Positions 1 through 5,024 of a stretch of DNA of 5,024 nucleotides are shown here, piece by piece. Within the stretch, counting starts at the first letter, position 1. Every line of letters begins with the position of its first letter. Source of the stretch: Bacteroidota bacterium (GTDB lineage: Bacteria > Bacteroidota > Bacteroidia > Bacteroidales > B18-G4); contig DAOVZP010000160.1 of the NCBI GenBank assembly GCA_030635045.1, forward strand, positions 1 through 5,024, written 5' to 3'. A program made the position numbers and the translations under genes. The notes under the pieces were generated by a model that saw nothing but the letters and a program-made list of their open reading frames with translations, searched no databases and was not told the DNA's origin.

Positions 1-1
1 G

Positions 2-790
2 ATGTTCAAAGCCCTGCACATGCAAAACAGCTCACCGGTAGCAGATGTGCTCAGCAAGGAAGTGACGCCTGACATTCCGAAGGAAAGCCAGTGGTTTACC
101 TTTCTCCGTTGTCACGATGAGCTTAGCCTTGAGCTGGTATATGTGACGGAAGAGGACCGTAAATACATCCACGACAATTACTGTTTGAAGCCCGAGTGGA
201 ATTTTCGCCTGGGACAGGGTGTGTCGGCAAGGCTGTCTGAACTGATGAAACGGGATCCTGCCAGGATAGCCCTTGCCTATGCAATGATGCTGTCCCTCCC
301 AGGCACACCTGTTATTTACTACGGGGATGAATTCGGGAAGTTCAACGACCGGGAGTATTATGAAGAAATGATCAAGCTGACAGGCAAGGACGACACACGT
401 TTCCTGGTGCGGGGCAAACTCAACTGGGATCAGATCGAGAGCGAACTGGATGATCCCGGGTCTTTTTCCTCTGATATATACAGGCGGATAAGCAAGCTGA
501 TAAATACACGTAAAAAATACCCGATATTTGGGAGGGGTATACTTGAAATGATTGATGTATCCGACACTGATGGAAACAATGTACATGAAGTCATGGGATA
601 CCACAGGACATATTCATGCAACAGCATCCTGATATTGTTGAATTTATCAGACAAGGAAAAACATGTCAGCCCGCCCACTGCCAGAATAAAAACATCTAAG
701 CAGGATATGCTCGGGCAAGCAGTTATTATTGATGAGGGAAATAAATCCCTTAGAATTCCGGCAAAAGGATATTACTGGTTTTTTGTTTAA
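2..790 (+). CDS. GH13 alpha-amylase-family enzyme, trehalose synthase-like (3' part only)
   Basis: This is the C-terminal 262 residues of a GH13 glucoside-acting enzyme; the gene enters from the left edge, so the first ATG here is probably an internal Met. Visible are conserved region IV as RCHDE (residues 36-40), with Asp39 the expected transition-state-stabilising Asp, and the segment LSLPGTPVIYYGDEFG (97-112), typical of the end of the GH13 barrel. A small beta-sandwich-like C-terminal domain follows (about 180-262). The catalytic nucleophile and acid/base would lie upstream of the window. Region IV and the following YVTEEDRKY...RLGQGVSARL segment look like trehalose synthase (maltose/trehalose isomerase). 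The DDTRFLVRGKLNW stretch (130-142) is more like amylosucrase. Family membership is firm and specificity is not. Tandem TAA stops (788-793) end it, 10 bases before the HAD-GH65 gene, which implies one operon. Confidence 0.8.
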   Translation: MFKALHMQNSSPVADVLSKEVTPDIPKESQWFTFLRCHDELSLELVYVTEEDRKYIHDNYCLKPEWNFRLGQGVSARLSELMKRDPARIALAYAMMLSLPGTPVIYYGDEFGKFNDREYYEEMIKLTGKDDTRFLVRGKLNWDQIESELDDPGSFSSDIYRRISKLINTRKKYPIFGRGILEMIDVSDTDGNNVHEVMGYHRTYSCNSILILLNLSDKEKHVSPPTARIKTSKQDMLGQAVIIDEGNKSLRIPAKGYYWFFV

Positions 791-800
791 TAAGAAGCAG

Positions 801-3800
801 ATGAAAGAAAGACTTTTCGATGCGGTCATATTCGACCTCGACGGCGTGATAACACAAACAGCATTGGTACACAGCCATGCCTGGAAGCAGATGTTTGACC
901 AGTATCTTCGTGAAAGGGAAGAAAAATACGGGGAAGCTTTTCGTGAATTTTCCCATCAGGACGATTATTTGCCATATGTTGATGGTAAACCACGTTATAA
1001 AGGTGTTCAGTCATTCTTTGAATCGAGGGGTATCGACCTTCCTTTGGGGGAGCCCGAAGACTCTACTGACCTGGAAACTGTCTGTGGCATCGGGAACAGG
1101 AAAAATATTGTCTTCAACCGGATATTGGAAGAGGATGGAGTTAAGGAGTACCCTTCCACCGTGGAACTCATCCACACCCTGAAAGATAAAGGCATACATG
1201 TTGGTGTGGCTTCATCCAGCAAAAATTGCAAGCAGGTGCTTGAGGCTGTCGGATTGCTTGACATAATGGAAACCCGCATTGATGGTGTGGTATCAGCGGA
1301 ACTTGGGCTTAATGGCAAGCCGGAACCGGATATTTTCACAACTGCAGCCGGCAGAATGGGTGTTAGCTGCGACCGGGCCGTCGTTGTAGAGGATGCCGTA
1401 TCCGGCGTGCAGGCCGGAAAAAAAGGCAATTTCGGCCTGGTACTTGGGATCGCCAGGGAAGATAACCGACAGGAATTATTGATTGGCGGGGCCGATATAG
1501 TAGTTGAAGATATCTCGGAAATAGGCTTCAATGGCATCGAAGAATGGTTTGAAGAAGGACTTCCAAAAGATAACTGGGACCTTGTATATTATGGATATGA
1601 CCCTGCGAAGGAGAAAACAAGGGAATCTTTGCTTACACTCGGTAATGGTTACTTCGGTACACGCGGTTCCCTTGAAGAATCCCGGGCAGACGAGCATCAT
1701 TACCCGGCCACTTATATGGCAGGGCTCTATAACAGGCTGAGCTCGAATGTTGCAGGCAAAGAGATAGAAAATGAAGATTTTGTCAACGTTACAGACTGGA
1801 CACAGGTAAGTTTCCGCATCGATGGTGATGAATGGTTTGACATTGACAAAACAGAGATCATGAGTATGCGCAGACGCTTGCACATCGACAGTGGGATTCT
1901 CTGCCGCAAGTTGATCGTTCGTGATGCAAAGGGACGTGAAACCTCGATCAGGAGCAGGCGCATTGTCAGTATGGATGATTCACACCTTGGAATACTCAGA
2001 TACTGCGTTACCCCATTGAATTACAAAGGACATATTGAGATCAGAACTGAGCTGAACGGGACGCACATAAATGATGGTGTGGAGCGCTATAACACACTCA
2101 ATCAAAAACATTTAGAGGCTGTCAATCAAGGCTCAGGGGATAAGATCCAGTATGTAGAAGTCAGGACCACCCAATCTGACATTCATATTGCCATGGCATC
2201 CCGTATCGATGCGAATAAGGGGAATGAAACAGCAATGGATTATGAACATTTCCTTGAAACAGGAAAAGCCGTAACAGTGGTATCCTGCGAAGTTGGTCAG
2301 GATGAATCCTTTGACCTTGTCAAGACCACTGCTATATACAGGTCTGATGATGAAGGGATCAGTGATACTCTGGCTACAGCTATCAAAAAGGCAGAACAGG
2401 CAGGAGATTTCAGCACACTCGTGGAAAGATCCGCAGCATCCTGGAAAACCATATGGGATAAGGCCGGCATCCGGCTCGAAGGCGACCGCCTTTCACAGAA
2501 ATTGCTTAATCTGCACATTTATCATATGATGGTGACCATCTCCCCGCACAATACCATGATCGATGCAGGGATCCCGGCCAGGGGACTGCATGGGGAAGCC
2601 TATCGTGGCCATATTTTCTGGGATGAGATCTATATTTTGCCATTCTATTACATGCATTTTCCAGACACAGCCAGGTCGGTGCTGATGTACCGATATAATC
2701 GACTGGAGGAGGCCCGTAAATATGCTGCAGCACAAAATGAGAAAGGAGCTATGTTCCCATGGCAGAGTGGCAGTGATGGAAGGGAAGAAACACAGCTAAT
2801 CCACCTTAACCCCTTGTCAGGAAAATGGGGGGAAGACCACAGTGCCCTGCAGCGCCATGTTTCACTGGCAATCGCCTATAATACAATCCAGTACCTGCAT
2901 TATACCAATGATATAGGCTTCATGGAAGAATACGGGGCTGAACTCCTCGTGGAGATTTGCAGATTCTGGACAGGAAAGGCTGTAAAGGATGAGAAAAGCG
3001 GAAGATATAGCATCAGCGGGGTGATGGGGCCGGATGAATTCCATGAAAAATACCCGGAGAGCAATACAGCCGGGCTGAAAGACAATGCATATACCAACCT
3101 GATGAGTATCTGGGTTATCACGAAAACATTGAAAATCCTGGATTCGATAAGTGAGCCAAAGAGGAAAAGCCTTTTTAATAAGATCAATTTCCGGGAAACC
3201 GAGCCGATTACATGGCGTGAGATAATACAACACTTGAACCTGGCCATATCCGAAGAGGGCATCATAGCCCAGTACGATGGCTATTTTGACCTGAAAGAGC
3301 TCGATTGGGATTATTACAGGAACAAATACGGCAATATTTACCGTATGGACCGCTTGCTGAAGGCCGAAGGCAAATCACCCGATGACTATAAAGTCGCCAA
3401 GCAGGCCGATATGCTTATGACCTGGTATAATCTCGACCGCAATGTTGTCGATGATCTGATCAGGGGACTGGGGTATGAACTTCCGGATGACTACCTGAGC
3501 AATAACCTTGCATATTACCTGCAGCGGACATCACACGGTTCTACTTTGAGCAAGGTAGTCCATGCGAAACTTGCAAGTATGGTGAACGACCGGGAATTAA
3601 GCTGGAACCTATACCTGGATGCACTAACAAGCGATTACCGGGATATACAGGGAGGCACCACTGCCGAAGGCATACACGCAGGAGTAATGGCCGGAACAGT
3701 GCTTGCTGCCATGCACACCTTTGCAGGCCTCGACCTCCTTGGCGATATCGTAAGGATCAAGCCCCGCCTTCCCGATCATTGGAGAAAAATTAGTTTTAAC

Positions 3801-3950
3801 TTTGCATTCAAGAGTGCAAATTACAGATGTGAAATTTCACACAAAAATGTCATACTGCATCCTGACAGTGATGTGATAGTTGAAATAAACGGAGTACGGA
3901 GGGACATGCTAATGGGAGAAGTGATGGATATGGAGTGCCCTTTTGATTAA
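801..3950 (+). CDS. Fused beta-phosphoglucomutase (HAD) - GH65 glycoside phosphorylase
   Basis: A 1049-residue cytosolic bifunctional enzyme with no signal peptide. Residues 5-250 are a HAD beta-phosphoglucomutase: DLD nucleophile motif (Asp12, Asp14), cap residues Arg65 and Lys101, motif II SSSKN (138-142), Lys173, and motif IV Glu197-Asp198. This half should convert beta-glucose-1-phosphate to glucose-6-phosphate. Residues about 258-1035 are a complete GH65 phosphorylase: N-terminal domain (about 260-510), helical catalytic barrel with GHIFWDE (603-609), MFPWQSGSDGREETQ (651-665), GPDEFHE with the expected general acid Glu746, KQAD (867-870), phosphate-binding HGSTLS (912-917), and a short C-terminal domain. 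The FWDE and GREETQ forms resemble the uncharacterised actinobacterial Rv3401/OtsB1-type branch more than maltose phosphorylases, so the disaccharide is unknown. The ATG at 801 puts the DxD motif at the usual distance from the start. In-frame TTG 729 and ATG 732 would overlap the GH13 gene. AAGAAG (792-797) is at most a weak, too-close ribosome site. Confidence 0.93.
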   Translation: MKERLFDAVIFDLDGVITQTALVHSHAWKQMFDQYLREREEKYGEAFREFSHQDDYLPYVDGKPRYKGVQSFFESRGIDLPLGEPEDSTDLETVCGIGNRKNIVFNRILEEDGVKEYPSTVELIHTLKDKGIHVGVASSSKNCKQVLEAVGLLDIMETRIDGVVSAELGLNGKPEPDIFTTAAGRMGVSCDRAVVVEDAVSGVQAGKKGNFGLVLGIAREDNRQELLIGGADIVVEDISEIGFNGIEEWFEEGLPKDNWDLVYYGYDPAKEKTRESLLTLGNGYFGTRGSLEESRADEHHYPATYMAGLYNRLSSNVAGKEIENEDFVNVTDWTQVSFRIDGDEWFDIDKTEIMSMRRRLHIDSGILCRKLIVRDAKGRETSIRSRRIVSMDDSHLGILRYCVTPLNYKGHIEIRTELNGTHINDGVERYNTLNQKHLEAVNQGSGDKIQYVEVRTTQSDIHIAMASRIDANKGNETAMDYEHFLETGKAVTVVSCEVGQDESFDLVKTTAIYRSDDEGISDTLATAIKKAEQAGDFSTLVERSAASWKTIWDKAGIRLEGDRLSQKLLNLHIYHMMVTISPHNTMIDAGIPARGLHGEAYRGHIFWDEIYILPFYYMHFPDTARSVLMYRYNRLEEARKYAAAQNEKGAMFPWQSGSDGREETQLIHLNPLSGKWGEDHSALQRHVSLAIAYNTIQYLHYTNDIGFMEEYGAELLVEICRFWTGKAVKDEKSGRYSISGVMGPDEFHEKYPESNTAGLKDNAYTNLMSIWVITKTLKILDSISEPKRKSLFNKINFRETEPITWREIIQHLNLAISEEGIIAQYDGYFDLKELDWDYYRNKYGNIYRMDRLLKAEGKSPDDYKVAKQADMLMTWYNLDRNVVDDLIRGLGYELPDDYLSNNLAYYLQRTSHGSTLSKVVHAKLASMVNDRELSWNLYLDALTSDYRDIQGGTTAEGIHAGVMAGTVLAAMHTFAGLDLLGDIVRIKPRLPDHWRKISFNFAFKSANYRCEISHKNVILHPDSDVIVEINGVRRDMLMGEVMDMECPFD

Positions 3951-3982
3951 ATTTCAAAATACAAAAATCAAATTTCAAAATA
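3949..3982. repeat. AT-rich 13-base direct repeat after the GH65 gene
   Basis: The 13-mer AAATTTCAAAATA occurs exactly at 3949-3961 and 3970-3982, 21 bases apart. The first copy uses the last two bases of the TAA stop. A similar motif on the opposite strand lies at 4716-4734, beyond the kinase gene. No function is claimed. Confidence 0.75.
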
Positions 3983-3986
3983 ACAA

Positions 3987-4017
3987 GTTGTCACCCCGAG
4001 CGTAGCCGAGGGGCAAC
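3987..4017 (+). repeat. Palindromic repeat unit / hairpin in the 3951-4035 spacer
   Basis: GTTG (3987-3990) can pair with CAAC (4014-4017), and CCCC (3994-3997) with GGGG (4010-4013), leaving a TCA bulge and a 12-base loop GAGCGTAGCCGA (3998-4009). No T-run follows, so it does not look like an intrinsic terminator. Positions 3988-4020 match the reverse complement of 4908-4940 at 26 of 33 positions, making it a member of the family clustered at 4831-4982. Confidence 0.7.
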
Positions 4018-4018
4018 A

Positions 4019-4035
4019 CCCAAAACCCAAAACCT
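4019..4035. repeat. Short heptamer repeat CCCAAAA just before the kinase start
   Basis: Two perfect tandem CCCAAAA units (4019-4025, 4026-4032) plus a partial CC run directly into the ATG at 4036. This tract occupies the place where a Shine-Dalgarno sequence would be, and none is present. Confidence 0.6.
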
Positions 4036-4674
4036 ATGTTAGGAGATGTACTGCTAATTCAGGAGAAGCACCACAAGGCCGGTGAAGCAATCATTAAAGA
4101 GATACTGAAAAGAAAAAAAGATAAGTTCATTGTAGCCATCTCCGGCGAATCAGGTTCCGGGAAAACCGAATTGGCACATGTAATTGCCAGGGGCCTACGC
4201 AAACACGGCATCTTTGCCAAGCCCCTGCACATCGACAATTATTATAAGGTGCTTCCGCTCGAACGCAAGAAATGGCGGATCAATAATGGAATAGAAGATT
4301 GTGTTGGTTACGGGGAATACGATTGGGACACCATCATGCAGAATATCGATGCCTTTAAAAAGGGCCTGTCTGCTTCCATGCCCTGTGTCGATCTTGTCAC
4401 TGAACAGGTCGATATGCTAACCACTGATTTCAGCAGTGTTGATATGCTTATCATCGACGGCTTATATGCCATCAAAACCGAGGGCGTCGATCTGAGAGTA
4501 TTTATTGAGCTCACCTATCACGAAACCAAGAAAGCCCAGGCCGACCGTGGAAAAGAGCCACAGAATGAATACCGCTGGGCAGTACTGGAACAGGAACATA
4601 GGATGGTGCAGGAATTGAAGGAATCTGCAGATATTTTGGTAAGTAAAGAGTACGAAGTGGTTTCTAATTTATAG
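4036..4674 (+). CDS. Uridine kinase/phosphoribulokinase-type P-loop kinase, substrate uncertain
   Basis: A 212-residue soluble kinase, the usual length for Udk-type proteins. The Walker A loop GESGSGKT is at residues 37-44 (Lys43 binds ATP phosphates). HIDNYYK (65-71) carries Asp67, the likely acceptor-binding or catalytic Asp. Walker B-like LIIDGLYA spans 138-145, and an Arg-rich lid follows in ADRGKE (169-174, Arg171) with Arg180. The ATP-handling core therefore looks intact. The nucleoside-side motifs do not match: the FDHPxAFD segment of uridine kinases is replaced by EYDWDTI (94-100). The segment equivalent to PVYDFVTHSR reads PCVDLVTEQV (116-125), losing the Tyr and His that contact uridine in human UCK2, by my recollection. 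It may phosphorylate another small molecule, perhaps linked to the upstream sugar genes; that is inference. The start has no Shine-Dalgarno sequence. Whether it shares a transcript with the GH65 gene across the 85-base repeat-filled spacer is unclear. Confidence 0.85.
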   Translation: MLGDVLLIQEKHHKAGEAIIKEILKRKKDKFIVAISGESGSGKTELAHVIARGLRKHGIFAKPLHIDNYYKVLPLERKKWRINNGIEDCVGYGEYDWDTIMQNIDAFKKGLSASMPCVDLVTEQVDMLTTDFSSVDMLIIDGLYAIKTEGVDLRVFIELTYHETKKAQADRGKEPQNEYRWAVLEQEHRMVQELKESADILVSKEYEVVSNL

Positions 4675-4675
4675 A

Positions 4676-4710
4676 TACTGGATGCTGGTTACTGGTTACT
4701 GGATGCTGGA
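4676..4710. repeat. Tandem heptamer array T(A/G)CTGG(A/T), five units
   Basis: Five contiguous 7-base units read TACTGGA, TGCTGGT, TACTGGT, TACTGGA, TGCTGGA. The array begins one base after the TAG stop of the kinase gene (4672-4674). Only positions 2 and 7 of the unit vary. A 13-mer TACTGGATGCTGG recurs exactly at 4676-4688 and 4697-4709. Confidence 0.85.
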
Positions 4711-4715
4711 TGAAA

Positions 4716-4734
4716 TTTTGAATTTTGAATTTTT
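4716..4734. repeat. AT-rich period-7 tract (TTTTGAA)
   Basis: TTTTGAA at 4716-4722 and 4723-4729, then TTTTT at 4730-4734, repeats every seven bases. Its complement resembles the CAAAAT-type repeat at 3949-3982, so similar AT-rich tracts bracket the kinase gene in opposite orientation. Confidence 0.6.
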
Positions 4735-4830
4735 AATCAGTAGTGATGCGTTAAAAAATGTTCAATCTTCTAAAAGTATAGTAAATACAATATATACAAG
4801 ACGTTCTTTGATTTTTTGATTTGACTATTA

Positions 4831-4889
4831 GTCTCGCCGCTCAACACAGTTTATACTGAGCTGGTCGAAGTGCTCGCGATGACAAGGAC
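4831..4889 (-). repeat. Palindromic repeat unit, long variant (copy A)
   Basis: It shares TCGCCGCTC (4834-4842) and the 18-mer GCTCGCGATGACAAGGAC (4872-4889) with copy B at 4908-4944, but carries about 30 bases of different internal sequence. The ends TCGC (4834-4837) and GCGA (4876-4879) are complementary. Inside, CAGT (4847-4850) can pair with ACTG (4855-4858), or GCTCA (4839-4843) with TGAGC (4857-4861). Confidence 0.65.
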
Positions 4890-4907
4890 AAGCTTTTATA
4901 ACTACTT

Positions 4908-4944
4908 GGTTTCGCCGCTCGACTTCGCTCGCGATGACAAGGAC
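4908..4944 (-). repeat. Palindromic repeat unit, short variant (copy B)
   Basis: Read on the minus strand, 4908-4940 aligns with 3988-4020 at 26 of 33 positions. The minus-strand loop is GAGCGAAGTCGA (complement of 4919-4930). It is closed by 4915-4918 with 4931-4934 (three Watson-Crick pairs plus one G-T on the minus strand). Alternatively a perfect TCGC/GCGA stem forms from 4912-4915 with 4931-4934. Confidence 0.7.
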
Positions 4945-4953
4945 TACGCTCTT
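4939..4953 (-). repeat. Degenerate fragment of the same palindromic unit
   Basis: The complement of 4942-4951 reads GAGCGTAGTC, matching the first ten bases of the shared loop. It is closed by only AAG (4939-4941) with CTT (4951-4953) and abuts copy B. It may be a decayed copy or chance. Confidence 0.35.
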
Positions 4954-4962
4954 TAATAATGA

Positions 4963-4982
4963 GGTCTCGGCTTCGCTCGACC
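4963..4982 (-). repeat. Palindromic repeat unit, minimal hairpin (copy C)
   Basis: A perfect 4-bp stem GGTC (4963-4966) / GACC (4979-4982) encloses a 12-base loop whose complement is GAGCGAAGCCGA. This is the same loop as at 3998-4009 and 4919-4930, on a different stem sequence. Confidence 0.65.
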
Positions 4983-4985
4983 TTT

Positions 4986-5022
4986 GCTTATGTGTTAACT
5001 GCCGAAGTTGTCATGCATAAGC
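4986..5022. repeat. Imperfect inverted repeat at the right edge
   Basis: GCTTATG (4986-4992) is the exact complement of CATAAGC (5016-5022). Inside, TG (4993-4994) can pair with CA (5012-5013), and AACT (4997-5000) with AGTT (5006-5009) around a GCCGA loop. Small mismatches and a TG bulge interrupt the stem. It could be a hairpin, a protein-binding site or another intergenic repeat; no T-run is visible before the window ends. Confidence 0.5.
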
Positions 5023-5024
5023 GA

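Larger units (their letters stand above)
4675..5024. other. 350-base gene-free region made largely of small repeats
   Basis: No convincing coding region was seen on either strand. Contents in order: a heptamer array (4676-4710), an AT-rich period-7 tract (4716-4734), an AT-rich stretch with nothing recognisable (about 4735-4830), a cluster of degenerate palindromic units (4831-4982) and an imperfect inverted repeat (4986-5022). I could not identify a promoter or an intrinsic terminator. The next gene lies beyond the right edge. Confidence 0.7.

Noticed and set aside
32..604. Antisense open frame of 190 codons opposite the GH13 gene
   Set aside because: The sense strand has clear GH13 motifs; the antisense product has no recognisable domain.
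729..800. Upstream TTG/ATG starts giving the fusion 23-24 extra N-terminal residues
   Set aside because: The extension overlaps the end of the GH13 gene and the extra residues are just that gene's tail in another frame. ATG 801 gives the normal HAD N-terminus.
1007..1537. Antisense open frame of 176 codons opposite the HAD domain
   Set aside because: It lies wholly inside a strongly supported gene, its Ser/Pro-rich product matches no family I know, and it looks like a frame shadow.
2862..3265. Overlapping antisense frames opposite the GH65 catalytic domain
   Set aside because: They cover the conserved GPDEFHE coding region on the sense strand and show no motifs of their own.
3987..4017. Hairpin as an intrinsic terminator for the GH65 gene
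   Set aside because: No U-tract follows, the outer stem is interrupted by a bulge, and related copies occur elsewhere as repeats.
4735..4830. Bacteroidota-type promoter (TTG ... TAnnTTTG) in the AT-rich stretch
   Set aside because: No segment matches the -7 element at a proper distance from a -33 TTG, and no gene start is visible downstream.
4831..4982. CRISPR array
   Set aside because: The repeats are degenerate, unevenly spaced and palindromic with variable stems. There are no regular repeats with uniform spacers and no cas genes.

Overview
The window reads as a stretch of a bacterial chromosome, most likely from the Bacteroidota or a relative. That placement is an inference of moderate-to-low confidence. 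It rests on the weak or absent Shine-Dalgarno sequences, moderate GC with AT-rich spacers, long intergenic runs of small degenerate repeats, and the protein types. No rRNA, tRNA, CRISPR array, transposase or phage gene was seen.

Layout: positions 2-790 hold the 3' part of a GH13 (alpha-amylase superfamily) gene, closest by eye to trehalose synthase with some amylosucrase-like features. Ten bases later, 801-3950 encodes a 1049-residue fusion of an N-terminal HAD-family beta-phosphoglucomutase and a C-terminal GH65 inverting disaccharide phosphorylase. After an 85-base spacer carrying repeats and a hairpin, 4036-4674 encodes a 212-residue P-loop kinase of the uridine kinase/phosphoribulokinase type. 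The last 350 bases (4675-5024) have no gene I can support. They hold a heptamer tandem array, an AT-rich repeat, a cluster of degenerate palindromic units and an imperfect inverted repeat.

The first two genes suggest an intracellular alpha-glucoside pathway. The GH13 enzyme would produce or isomerise a disaccharide such as trehalose or maltose. The GH65 half would split an alpha-glucoside with phosphate into beta-glucose-1-phosphate plus a sugar. The HAD half would convert beta-glucose-1-phosphate to glucose-6-phosphate. The two halves of the fusion support each other, because inverting GH65 phosphorylases release exactly the anomer that beta-phosphoglucomutase uses. The kinase may belong to the same locus, but its residues at the expected uridine-contact positions differ from those of true uridine kinases, so its substrate is open.

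The least ordinary non-coding signal is a set of stem-loops in both spacers. They share a 12-base loop (GAGCGWAGYCGA), while the 4-bp stem changes with base pairing largely kept.
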